From NCBI GenBank assembly GCA_030549175.1, contig JAUKUA010000009.1:62001-126000 (forward strand): a DNA stretch of 64,000 bases, given 5' to 3'. The position numbers and the translations under genes are program-made. Under the pieces are notes generated by a model. It was not told where the DNA came from. It did not search any database and worked only from the letters and a program-made list of their open reading frames with translations. The stretch comes from Lasiosphaeris hirsuta (Eukaryota > Ascomycota > Sordariomycetes > Sordariales > Lasiosphaeriaceae). This document shows positions 41,632-51,730 of the stretch, piece by piece; the stretch's first letter is position 1, and each line of letters starts with the position of its first letter.

Positions 41632-42175
41632 TCATTACCAAGGAACCAGCCAACATGGGGGAGTACATTACGCCCTCACTATCCCAGAACCACCTCACCA
41701 TCATGACGGTGCTGAATCACCCCTTTCCCCGCGGCAGCATTCATATTTCCTGTGAACGTCAACGCTCTGCCCAATTAGGATCCTAAGTACAACCAAAACC
41801 CCGCCGACATGGAGGTACTGGCGCGTGGCGTTCAGTTTGTGGAGCGAATCTTGGCCCCCAACACGCCGTTTGGGTCACTGTTGAAGGGGGGAGAACAGAG
41901 GGTGCCAAACATTATGGCCGAGGATCTTGAGAAGGCAAGAGATATTGTGCGACAAAGGCAGATATCCGTGTTCGATGTGTTTGGCAGCTGCGCAATGCTT
42001 CCGCGAGCTGAGGGCGGTGTGGTGGATAGTCAGTTTCGCGTCCATGGGGTAAAGGAACCTACGTGTTGTCGACGCAAGCGTCTTACTTTTGGAGCCCGTA
42101 GGCAATATCCAAGCAACTGTTTACGCCGTCGTCGAGTGTGCCGCAGGTTTGGTAAAGATGGGCTGAGCATAATCA
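41632..42175 (+). pseudogene. GMC oxidoreductase, C-terminal part (broken gene, piece 2)
   Basis: The plus strand reads KEPANMGEYITPSLSQNH, LTIMTVLNHPFPRGSIHIS, then in other frames MEVLARGVQFVERILAPNTP, KARDIVRQRQISVFDVFGSC and AMLPRAEGGVVDSQFRVHG. It ends NLRVVDASVLLLEPVGNIQA with TVYAVVECAAGLVKMG and a stop. This is the GMC C-terminal domain: substrate part, and the GSCAMLP and NIQATVYAVAE end motifs. VFDVFGSCAM stands where most relatives have xFHxxGSCxM, so the usual active-site His is Asp. At least two frame shifts are present. It starts where the piece at 20212-21170 stops. Confidence 0.78.
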
Positions 42176-42434
42176 CTTGAGCGAAAGGGACTATCGTGCG
42201 CACAACATAACTTCAAGTCTGAAAAGTCCCTCCTGCTATCTATATAGGTAATCTCTGTAGGTAGTAAATTACAGTCAATATTGCCGGATTTTGAACCCGC
42301 ATCAAGAAGGTACTTCTAGTTACAGCACTGGTGGAGATCGTAACATAATTACGAGTTCCTCCAAATAACCTCCATCAATAGGTAGACGTGGAACTCGATG
42401 TCTGGACTCGCCTCGGTGCAATCAGGTGTGCAGT

Positions 42435-43472
42435 CTAAGCTGACGCCTCAACCGTCCGCTTTTCAACATCCAAAAACTCCTGGAACGAGTCTTTCATGCT
42501 TTCGCTCAGCGGAATGTAGCTGATGCCCAGAACCTTCTCGGCTTTGCTCCCGTCAATCGCATACGCCACTGGCTTCGTCCCCGGCTGCCCAGCAGGGAGG
42601 CGATTCTTGAGCTCGGGAAGATCCTCCCGAACCGAGTCGACTACGCTCTGGTAGTTAAACTGTGTGCCCACCAGAAACCTCTGGCCGCCCGCCTCGTCCT
42701 TTTCGAATGCCGCAAGGTGGGCTTCGGCCAGGACACGAACGTCAACAAAGCCGCCAAAGTCAAAGCCAGGAATATCCTGGGCGCCAATGATGGAGAACAG
42801 CAGGTGGCTGGATTCGTTCAGATGCTTCGTATCGGCAAGGCCGCCGACGTGTGGGCCAAAGACCCACGGTGGGTTGATGGTCGCGAGCGTAAAGGTTGGC
42901 TTCTCGGCCTCGACCCAGTCCCACATCGCCCGCTCGGCGAGAGCCTTTGACGCACAATACGCAGCAACGGCATCGGCGTTGGCCGCTTCCTCGTAGCCCA
43001 TCGGGTTCCAGTCCTTCTCCGAGTACGTGTACCCAGGCCTGGTCCCTTGGCCGAGGTCGTTGATGGCGGCGAACGAAGATGTGTTGACAACACGCCGAAC
43101 GCTGGGTCCAAAGCGCTTGGCAGCCTCGAGGACTGCCGTAGCACCTCCGATGGCTGGGTCCAGCAAGTCCCGGCGATTGTCTTCAACCTTGAGCGTAAAT
43201 GGCGCAGCCACATTGATGACGCCCGTGATTGGGGCGCTGGGGCTAGCGAACGCCGACTCATAGAGCTCCGGGCGGGCAATGTCGGGCACAATGCCGAACG
43301 ACAGCCTTGCCGCGTAGTCGGAGAAGTTGTCGCGCACCTTGGCCGTCGAGGACTCGGATCGTACCGTGCCGCGGACGTAGTAGCCCTTCTCCAGAGCGAG
43401 CTTGATGATGTGGCCAGCCACGTAGCTGTTTGCACCAGTCACAAGGATGGTTTGCTCAGATGGGGAAGCCAT
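42435..43472 (-). CDS. NAD(P)-dependent reductase, Gre2/dihydroflavonol-reductase-like
   Basis: A single exon of 345 residues with no frame problem. It is an extended SDR: TGANSYVAGHIIKLALEKGY (residues 13-32) is the cofactor-binding start, and GTVRSES carries the Arg that favours NADPH. VNTSSFAAI and YCASKALAERAMWDWV give the catalytic Ser and the YxxxK pair. NPPWVFGPH follows in the substrate region. Yeast Gre2 and fungal ketoreductases reduce methylglyoxal, aldehydes or polyketide-derived ketones; the exact substrate here is unknown. The protein has no signal and is probably cytosolic. The start MASPSEQTILV directly precedes the Rossmann strand. Confidence 0.92.
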   Translation of the reverse strand: MASPSEQTILVTGANSYVAGHIIKLALEKGYYVRGTVRSESSTAKVRDNFSDYAARLSFGIVPDIARPELYESAFASPSAPITGVINVAAPFTLKVEDNRRDLLDPAIGGATAVLEAAKRFGPSVRRVVNTSSFAAINDLGQGTRPGYTYSEKDWNPMGYEEAANADAVAAYCASKALAERAMWDWVEAEKPTFTLATINPPWVFGPHVGGLADTKHLNESSHLLFSIIGAQDIPGFDFGGFVDVRVLAEAHLAAFEKDEAGGQRFLVGTQFNYQSVVDSVREDLPELKNRLPAGQPGTKPVAYAIDGSKAEKVLGISYIPLSESMKDSFQEFLDVEKRTVEASA

Positions 43473-44963
43473 GCTGGAAGAGTTATAGAAAAGAAGCTCG
43501 GAACCAGAAATGGAGATGTGGTTTTCTTCGGGAGTGATTGATGAGAACTTGACGTCTCAATCGTGAGTTGCGATGTGGGGGAACTAAAAGTGCAACACGT
43601 TGCCAGTGCTAATGGACTCCCAATTTATATCCGGCGCCGATGGTCTCTTTCTCTCCGCATCGACCGAGAGATCGTATTCTCATCCGCCATCTCCAGAGCA
43701 TGACGCGTCAGTGGCACGGAGGATAATTCCAAGTCTAGAGGTGGATCGGCCTATGTCTTCCCGCACCTTAGTAAGAATCCTGTCGTGTTACCTCTCTGCC
43801 GCTCCGTCGACGTTCTTTGATTGGCCTGTTTGGCTTCAAGCGCATGTTAGTAAGCAACAAGCTCGTCGGAGTTGGCGGAGTGCTGGAAGATCACGATCCT
43901 GGCCATAGAAAGATGCTCGATAACTGCTGGACAGTTGTTAGCTTGACCGGAAGTTGGTTTCGCCGTCTATTGTGCATTTCCGCTGCAAGGAAAAACGCGC
44001 AACGGTTCAGAATGCCTGCACAGTATACCTCTTTCCGCATTCAAGTTCTCGGCTGTGCGCCGGTTTTCCCAACTAACAGAAGTGAAGTGGGCAAATAATT
44101 TCCCGAGACTCGGGTCCGGGCTCGGATCAGGCCTCCAGGTTTTTTCTACCAATCGGGAGCATTCCAACTTCTAAGCACAACTAAATGCTTCCACACCACC
44201 AATAATGCGTTGGACATTGTCGAGAAAGAAATGCCCAATTTGTGGGGATTATTTGGCCCTGGGAAACCAATGAGGTTGGTTCTACGCAACCGTCCTCTTC
44301 CCTGCTCAGCGCGAGAAAAAAGAGGGGAGGGCACCATTCAGCGATCTTTCAGTGACCTGAAGTACCTAAGCCGCCCCCTTAATTTCGACACAGCTCGCTC
44401 AATATCTTGGCAGCTGAGCCAGACAACAGCGCCAAGGAGTTGTCGGCAATCTTTTGCATCACCTCCAAGCAGCTAGACCCTGAGCAGGGCATCAACAACT
44501 TCAAGCTAGGCTCGCAGCCTTGATGTTCCTTCACTCACAAAAAAAAAAAAAAAAACACTGCGGTCAAGCAATGCCACCAGTGAGCAACACTCTCTGATGA
44601 GCGCTGTTTGCGCGAAATGGCGTGGAACAACAAACGAGCAGACGAAACGGCGTTCGCCTAGCCAAGCCTCTAGATCCGCCCTGCGAGCTGAAAAGGGTAA
44701 GAATGCTGACACGCCATGGCTTGGCCGTGCAAGCCGTCAGTACCCCGTATTTTGCGCTGAAATTTCCACCCAGCCCCGGACGGAACAAAACATGGTTGAG
44801 CAGACGACAGAGGCGAGGTAAAATTCCTCATCACCCAACATCACCCAGGTTCAGCTTCCACAAGATTCTACCTTCATTGAACGCCAAACAGCACTCCCAG
44901 AACCACCTAACTGCGCCGTATTTCTCCGTCCGCGCCTATCGAACCAGCATCACGGCTGCGGAA
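43473..44963. other. intergenic
   Basis: About 1.5 kb. A-rich tract near 44539-44556. A minus-strand frame near 43906 starts MARIVIFQHSANSDELVAY and has a TACTAAC branch-like motif beside it, but no exon could be joined, so no gene is called. Confidence 0.35.
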
Positions 44964-45614
44964 ATGCAGCTCCCCGTGAACATCCTGCTGGATGTCGCCG
45001 TGCTGTCCAACGTTACGACTTTCGACTGGCGATGGAGTGACAAAGGCAGTGGTGCGCAGATGAACGGCGGGTTCTGGCACCCGATATCGCCGGATAGTCG
45101 CCACTTCAAACCTCTGGGTAGCGTGGCAGTCAGTGGCTACCAAGACATCAACGGACAAGTGCCTGTGATCCTCGTTGGGGACAACCCATCCTCACGTCCC
45201 GAGGGCAAGGACTGGCCAGCAGTTGCCAGTCCAATGCATTATGAGCTTGTTTGGGATGACAAGGGCAGTGGGGCGGAGAACGACGGCTCTATTTGGCGAC
45301 CAGTTGCGCCCCACGGATACGTCTGCGTCGGGGACGTTGTCGCCAATGGTTACCACAGGCCAAGCCATGACGCTATCTGGTGTCTGCGCAATGATTTGGT
45401 CTTTGACGGGTCCTACGATTCGCCCGTCATTTGGAGCAATGCGGGGTCCGGTGTCCAGCGGGACACGTCAATCTGGGGAGTGAACGACCAACCGAGACAC
45501 CCCCGGATCAAGGTTCCAGCACCAGACAACTACCACCCGACATTTCGATGCAGCAAAACACACGCAGAGCCTGATCTGCACCTGGCCAAGTATTTGGGAT
45601 TCTATCAAGCCTGA
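44964..45614 (+). CDS. Vps62-like beta-prism protein
   Basis: A single exon of 216 residues from MQLPVNILLDV; a longer in-frame extension to 44622 has no conserved character. Three repeats carry the same signature: DWRWSDKGSGAQMNGGFW, ELVWDDKGSGAENDGSIW and PVIWSNAGSGVQRDTSIW. Each is followed by a WxPxxPxGYxxxGDV-type segment (WRPVAPHGYVCVGDVVANGY). This is the Vps62/DUF946 family, named after yeast Vps62 (vacuolar sorting). Threefold repetition suggests a beta-prism, with a possible binding role. The biochemical function is unknown. No signal peptide is evident. Confidence 0.85.
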   Translation: MQLPVNILLDVAVLSNVTTFDWRWSDKGSGAQMNGGFWHPISPDSRHFKPLGSVAVSGYQDINGQVPVILVGDNPSSRPEGKDWPAVASPMHYELVWDDKGSGAENDGSIWRPVAPHGYVCVGDVVANGYHRPSHDAIWCLRNDLVFDGSYDSPVIWSNAGSGVQRDTSIWGVNDQPRHPRIKVPAPDNYHPTFRCSKTHAEPDLHLAKYLGFYQA

Positions 45615-46810
45615 TTTTGGAAAGGACCACCGCTTCTCGCTGCTACAATGGAAAGCAGTCCGATGAGCACAAAACCTTTTGTCTTCAACTGCCTGTTCAG
45701 CCACATCTAGTCGACTCATGCCAGCACAGGTCCCCTAAGAATAAGATACCCGTGAATAGGGGGAGAAAAGGGGTGGAAAAGAAAATGAGAAGCGCAAAGG
45801 GTTGATCAGGATGGTGGAAGGGATGGCTACCCCAGTGTAAATATGGCGAGCTTGGGATGGTGCGAGCATTTCATCACCTTTTCCAACTGCTTCTCTCCCA
45901 AAGCTTCACCAGTCCCTCGGCATTCCCAAAACTGGCCGCGTCCCATAAGTATACTTGGTGCTAATGATATTGTGGTTTGGGGCTTTGTTTCAACATCGCA
46001 CCTGCTCATGCTACAGTTTTTGTCTGCCACCACTGTAGATGCACAACACAATAATGTGCGTGATAAGTGAACGACTATACCAAGCGACCACTGTTAACAG
46101 TTGTAGACTAAATCCACGTGAAAATGCGATAAGAAATTGGTGAGGCCTCTAACAATTTATTAACACATTTCCAAGTGCAGATCACTAAACTTTTGTTAGA
46201 GCTAGTCGTTCGCTTGTTATGGTCATTCGCTTATCAGGCACGTTAACTTGTGGATCTTACTAGTCTGTAGGCACTCAGATCCTTGTGCATCTCAATGATA
46301 ACTCGGTTAATTTGCTACCCGTCAATGAAGTTTGGTACCGGAAAGAAATACAGTGGAACAGTGGAAAACAGTGAAGAGTACCATGATATTAGCTTCATAG
46401 ATCGAAACTAGAAAATGTTGGTCTGAAAACAAGACCGAAGATGACGTATTACACATGTTCAAACTCTTCCCCACTGCCGACACTCGGGATGGCACGTGCC
46501 GCTGAGACTGGGTAAGGCAATATGCCTTATTTTGCCGTGGATATAGTAGCATTTCATTGCCACCATATTTCAGCTCCATCTGGGGTAAGGGATGCCAACC
46601 AAAGAATAGGCTATTTTGCACTCACCAATCGGCATTTTTCATTGAACACAGATGACCAAGGCTGCGGAGCTATTGCCCGGCATGCACTGCCGGTTGCTTT
46701 CCAAAGCAAAGTCGATTCATTTAAGCAACGCCTGATCATGCTCCATGGTGTCCCTTCTTGAACATTGCCAGTTCAGCTTCTTGCAAGATATCAAATCTAT
46801 AGGGGCGAAA
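45615..46810. other. intergenic containing a MITE
   Basis: No gene seen apart from the MITE copy at 46055-46242. Confidence 0.45.
46055..46242. mobile_element. MITE-like element, copy 2
   Basis: The left end reads TGTGCGTGATAAGTGAACGA and the reverse complement of the right end CGTGCCTGATAAGCGAATGA, both followed shortly by a further CGAACGACTA-like copy. The centre has AATTTATTAACACATTT. The start GTGCGTGATAAG is shared with 25531-25702, about 20 kb away. It is non-coding. Confidence 0.65.
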
Positions 46811-47609
46811 ATGCGATCCTTTACGTCCCTTGTGCTTTTGGCAGGAGTTGCGAGCGCGCATTGTAAGTTGGAGAGGTGTCAACACGCTTGGTGCAGGGAA
46901 CCTAACACCTCATTAGATCGATTTTCCAAGCTTGTCATAAATGGCGAGACGGAAGCCACCGAGTGGAAGTCGATCCGCATGACAAAGAACTACCAAGATG
47001 ACCACGGCGTCACAGATGTCAACAGTGCAGATATTCGCTGCTTTCAGATGAAGGCAGGAACAGGCACGGCTACTGTGGCGGCGGGCGATGAGCTTGGCTT
47101 TGTCGCGGATCAGGGCGTGACGCACCCGGGTCCAGTCCAGTTTTACATGGCCAAAGTTCCCGACGGCAAGGAAATAAACACTTGGGAGGCAACTGGGAAT
47201 GTATGGTTCAAGGCCGCATCCATCGACGGCACAAACCCGACGGGAAAGACAAGTGGGTTTACTTGGCCAACATATAGTGAGTTCCTTCAAGCCGTCCACT
47301 CTCCATCACAGGGGACTGACATATCACCCGCCAGACAAGAAGGTTACCAGTTTCGTGGTCCCCAAAAATGTTCCGAGCGGCAAATATCTCGTCCGGGTCG
47401 AAAGCATCGCGCTCCATCAAGCACAGTCTGCTGGCGGAGCACAGTTTTATCTTGCTTGTGCCCAGGTAAATATCACCGGGGGAGGAAATGGCACGCCTGG
47501 TCCTCTTGTGGCATTCCCAGGCGCCTACAAATCTGGAGGTCCAGGCCTGATTTTCAGTTGGCAAACGACATCGTATACGCCGCCCGGACCGGATGTCTGG
47601 CAAGGCTAG
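46811..47609 (+). CDS. AA9 lytic polysaccharide monooxygenase
   Basis: Exons 46811-46862, 46917-47276 and 47335-47609 join in phase to 228 residues. The signal peptide [16 protein letters not shown] is cut before His17, so the mature protein begins with the copper-binding histidine, as AA9 enzymes need. The second copper His is in [12 protein letters not shown], the buried axial Tyr is in [12 protein letters not shown], and a His/Gln pair is in IALHQAQS. Cysteines in IRCFQM and YLACAQ match the family disulphide. The enzyme is secreted and oxidatively cleaves cellulose or xyloglucan with copper, a reductant and peroxide or oxygen. There is no cellulose-binding module; a short Ser/Gly/Pro tail ends at a GGCTA repeat. 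The first intron falls right after the His codon. Confidence 0.93.
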
Positions 47610-50213
47610 GCTAGGCTAGGTATAATCATGAGAGCGTAACGAGCTACCTAGGTATGCAGATTGTTACAATCACTGTAATCCATGATCACCATATATACAT
47701 CTCAAGAAGCCCACACCGCCTTCAAGCCCCGGATGGAATTCTTCCAGCCAGGGTATTAAGACGGTAACTATACATCAGAGTGTTAGTCGCTTGTAGAATG
47801 TGGTTTTTCCAAGGCGGTAGTATTCTTATATGCCCCTCACTTTCTGCCAGGTCTAGAGTTATGTGTAAGAAGCGTAGTAAATCCCAAGGATTTGCAAAGT
47901 AGCTCGTTGTGTTGTCAAAAAAAAAAAAGATTTGTAGTCTGCATCCCATTTGGGGTGTCTACATTTCTACTTCATAGTATCAGTTTCCATCAACCTCGTG
48001 CCTATTATTCATCCTCCTTGTCAACATGATTGGTAACCACTGGCAAGTGGGTGGGATTCTTGGATATGTTTTTGGAATACCCATCTAGAGAGAATACCAA
48101 GAGCTCATTGCTGCCTGGGCAAGTTGAATGAATGACATGCTGGATGATTCTACTCGACTCTCGGAAAGTCCCGTGCCAAATCCAAGCTGAGACAGGTGTA
48201 GCTCGGTAATGATGACATGTCAAGAGGTGTAGTTAAATGTGGTCTCGTGGCTAACTTACCCTACCCTTCGAAATGAAAGAGCCGCATGCAAAGCAGTGGA
48301 GCACACAGTTAGTATTAGTTACGCTCCCGAAATGGCCGCGCCACCAAAGGTAGTCCATGTACCTGTGAATGTGAGATGTATCTTTGGCCGTGATGATATT
48401 CGTGCAGCACCTGCCTTGGGCTGTGATGAAAGCTACCCTAGGGACAGTCACCCAGCCTTCATACACACGCAAGGGCCTGAAACACCAGGCGGAGATGTAG
48501 TCTGCAGCTGTAGATCATGAAACGAGTTAGAATGTGATGAGCAGGTTCAAATAGGTTCAAATGAGCGGCACCGCATGGCACTTCGGGAAATTCGGACATT
48601 TCGGAGCGTGAGGACTGAGACAGGTTTGGGTGGCCAGGTGGCCTCGACGCTGGGGAAAGACGCCAGGATCAACATGGCGAGGAGCCGCGATTCTTCACTC
48701 GAGTGTGACGATCACCGTAATCGTGAATAGGCTGGTGCCACCACGTGCATGGCGCGTGGACTGTGACAGGACCAGGATGGACTGCCGCAACAATTGTCTC
48801 CACTGACCAGGTTGACGATGCGACTGCACACTGATGAGGATGGAGAAGGAAGGCGGCGAGCTGCGTTGGGAAATGTTCCGACACGCGTCCTCAGCTGCTG
48901 CACTGCATGCGAACGATGGTCGACTGGTCAAGTCCGCTTGGGGCTATAATACCACGATTATTGGGGGGCTGAGATGGATTCAATGGCATGGATGTACTCT
49001 GCACGGGGCATCACGGCGAAATTGATATGATCTCACAGCTGGGCTGCACAAGTTCGCCGAGATGTCTTATCCCCGGGCAAAGTGATGTGATGGTGGCGTG
49101 CGTGGTACAGCTTCGCTTTTCCACGTGGTTGCATCTTCAATGCGGATACGTTCGTTGAGCGGTCAAAAGGGAGGAAGGATGGCATCGTTCGTGGTCAACA
49201 ATGGGCAATAATTGCTGCTTGACCGGAGTTCCGCTGAGAAGTTGGTTCTCATTTCTCGTGTTTGGCTCAATGTTGACGTCGATTTGCTAGCTCGCGTGCT
49301 TTTCGTTCTCGATATCGATTGGTCCGTCGTAATCTTTAACCGCCAGACTCGACGCCACCCCATCGATCTCAACCGTGACAACTTCCTTTTTTCTGCGAAC
49401 CGATGGCGCTCATGTCTCAAACGGTTCTGAGTGGCAGGGTTTTCCTGTCGAGTGAAGAGAAAAAAGAAAGTAGACGTGCCCAAAAGGTACCAATCAACGC
49501 TCGCATTAATTGACCGACGTGGGGTGGGGGGACAGGGCATCACGGTCTGAATCCAAGCTCCTTTTGTTTTTTTTTTGTTTTTTTTGCATCGGAACCCTTT
49601 GCATGACGAAACGCAGATGGCATCTGGCCAAGCGGGCCAGAACAGGGTGAGGGAGTGAAAGCCGTCTAGATGAGCGGCGATGTGAACTCGTCCTGGTGGC
49701 GGGTTTGGCGTTGTGCTGTGAGTCGGAGTGGAGCAAGCCAGGCATCCGCAATTGTCTTGTCTCCGTGGTCCCCGTGGCCCCGTGCTCCGATATTGAGACA
49801 GCGGGGCGGGCGGACATGATGGCTAGGGGATGTCATCGTCATTTTCGTCATTTTCGTCAATTATGCGCGTGTCTGGCGGAAGCTGCCGGGTAGAGAGAGA
49901 GAGAGGGTTGCGACGACGAGGAGATGCAGCAACTGACGAGGCGTCTGCAAGGGGTTGGCCCCAAATGGAACAGTGTTGTCGAGCCCCTGAGGCCTCATTT
50001 CTTTACGTCCCAAAGCAAATCAACGGGGCAACCCGATTGAGGATGGAGATCTTCTCCTTGCCACTTTCGACATCTTACTTATATCGCCCCGAACTCCCCG
50101 CTGCTTCCACCATTCCCTGGCCGACCACACACCGCACACCCCGCGCCATCACATCACACCGCCATCCCAAGGGTACTTGTCGTCACCAGCACCCCCTCGT
50201 CATCCCTCTCGCC
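47610..50213. other. intergenic, 2.6 kb
   Basis: No gene supported. A GGCTA tandem lies at 47604-47620 (overlapping the LPMO stop), poly-A near 47919-47930, poly-T near 49566-49585 and a GA-repeat near 49893-49904. Long frames here have no conserved pattern and no splice support. Confidence 0.4.
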
Positions 50214-50965
50214 ATGTCTAATAGAACCATCCTCGTGCTCGGCGCAGGCCCCGGCATTGGCCGGAATGTGACCAGTCTGTTTGCTTCCAAGCGGTACAAC
50301 AATGTCGTCTTGATTGCTCGGCGCGCCGACAGCCTCGAGGTGGAGAAGAAGGCCGTTGAAGAGGCCGTTGGCAGCCGGGTGACGGTCAAGACGTATGCGG
50401 TCGACACCACCAACACCGAGGACCTGCTCGGCGCCTTGGACGACGCCGATGCAGCCTTTGGCAAGCCCGAGGTAGTCTTTTATAATGCCGCCCGTGTTCT
50501 TCCGTCAGAGCTCTTTGCCCACCCTGTCGAAGACATCGAGTATGACTTGAGGGTGAGTCGGTCGGCCTCGTTCGTCCTCATCCCGTGAGCCGATTGCTGA
50601 TTGTTCCCGACCAGATCAATGTCAGCGCATTGTATACCATCTCACAGCGCTACATCCCGCACCTAGTTGAGCTTGCCAAGGTGGATGTGTGGTCTCGGCC
50701 GGCACTCATCGTCACCAGCTCGGGTCTCCCGCAAAACCCCGTCCCGCAGCTCTTTGCGCTGTCGCTAGCCAAGGCAGCGCAGAGGAATCTGGTGCAAAGC
50801 CTGAGCCTGACCTACACCCCCGAGGGCGTGCATGTCGGCGTCATCAACGTTACCGGGCCTGTCACTCCCGAGGATAAGATTCGGAACCCATCCAACATTG
50901 CGAGGAAGACGTGGGAGTGGTTTGAGGGGGCGAGGTGGAAGCCAAGCTTCGAGGTTGAGATCTGA
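50214..50965 (+). CDS. SDR-like protein lacking the catalytic tyrosine
   Basis: Exons 50214-50552 and 50615-50965 (intron GTGAGT...CCAG) give 229 residues. The N-terminus has ILVLGAGPGIGRN, an SDR-type dinucleotide-binding motif, then LIARR and NAA (VVFYNAARV, where NAG is usual). In the place of YxxxK the protein reads LFALSLAKAAQRNL, so the lysine is kept but there is no tyrosine four residues before it. Fungal relatives of this small group share this feature as far as I recall, so it may be a binding protein or use another residue. The end SFEVEI is typical. Upstream in-frame sequence to 49830 is judged non-coding. Confidence 0.85.
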
Positions 50966-51730
50966 CGAGAATGCATATGCGTGGAATCGAGTACTGTGTG
51001 GAACGAGGCCGTGGCTGGGAATAGGAAGATGGTTTGGGCAGTGTAGAGATATCTGTAAGAACAATAAAAATGTAATCCAAGAATGAGCTTTGTTCGTTGT
51101 GGTGCGGCTGCCTTTGGTTTATCAAAGTTCCCTGACCTGAGTCAATCTCGGGCAATTGACCATTGGTAGTGTTTGTTGGCATGTGATGACCTATTGTCCT
51201 GTCACAACACACAGCGGCTCAGGCGTCGTCCCCCGTCCAATAGGTGCTCCGAGAAGGCGAGTCTTGGTGAAGGTGAAGTCACATGGCTGTGGTTGTGTGC
51301 CGGGTCGACCCAATGAAAGGAGTACATACCCATACGGGCACAGATTAGATATTATATATTAAGACGCATCGCGGTATCTAGATACGATGCATGGTATAAG
51401 AAGGGGGACATGAAGCAGCAAACAACCTCCCAATAAAGATCGCTCGGAACCTCCGATGTTGGTATCATACAAATTGCACCCATACAGTATCATTTCAAGC
51501 TTGTCGTCCGCGCATTCCCCCGTCCTCATTCCCCGTCCCCGTCCCCGTACCCTCCCGTCCCCGTACCCTCCCGTCCCCGCACCCTCCCGTCCGCGTCCGC
51601 GTCCTGCGTCCCGCGTTCCCCCGTGCCCCCGCGCCCCCCCTCCCCCGTCCGCAGTTCCCCAACTGATTCACCCAGTGCCGGGCTAGTCACGGTGCACCCG
51701 TCGCCGTTCGGGCTCCCCCGGTGCAGGACA
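50966..51730. other. intergenic with pyrimidine-rich repeat
   Basis: No gene seen. AATAAA-like signal near 51062 may belong to the SDR gene; the repeat at 51526-51605 lies in this gap. Confidence 0.45.
51526..51605. repeat. 15-bp CGTCCCCGTACCCTC tandem array
   Basis: About three near-perfect 15-bp units (third with GCACCC) flanked by shorter CGTCCC and CGCGTC units. It is a simple microsatellite, strongly strand-asymmetric (C/T against G/A). Confidence 0.85.

Noticed and set aside
42280..42320. tRNA-like B-box (reverse complement GGGTTCAAAATCC) on the minus strand
   Set aside because: No matching acceptor stem, D-arm or anticodon arm could be folded around it, so no tRNA is called.
43600..43908. 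Frames near a TACTAAC motif, minus-strand MARIVIFQHSANSDEL
   Set aside because: The start faintly resembles a glutamine-amidotransferase beginning, but the next codons stop and no exon could be joined.
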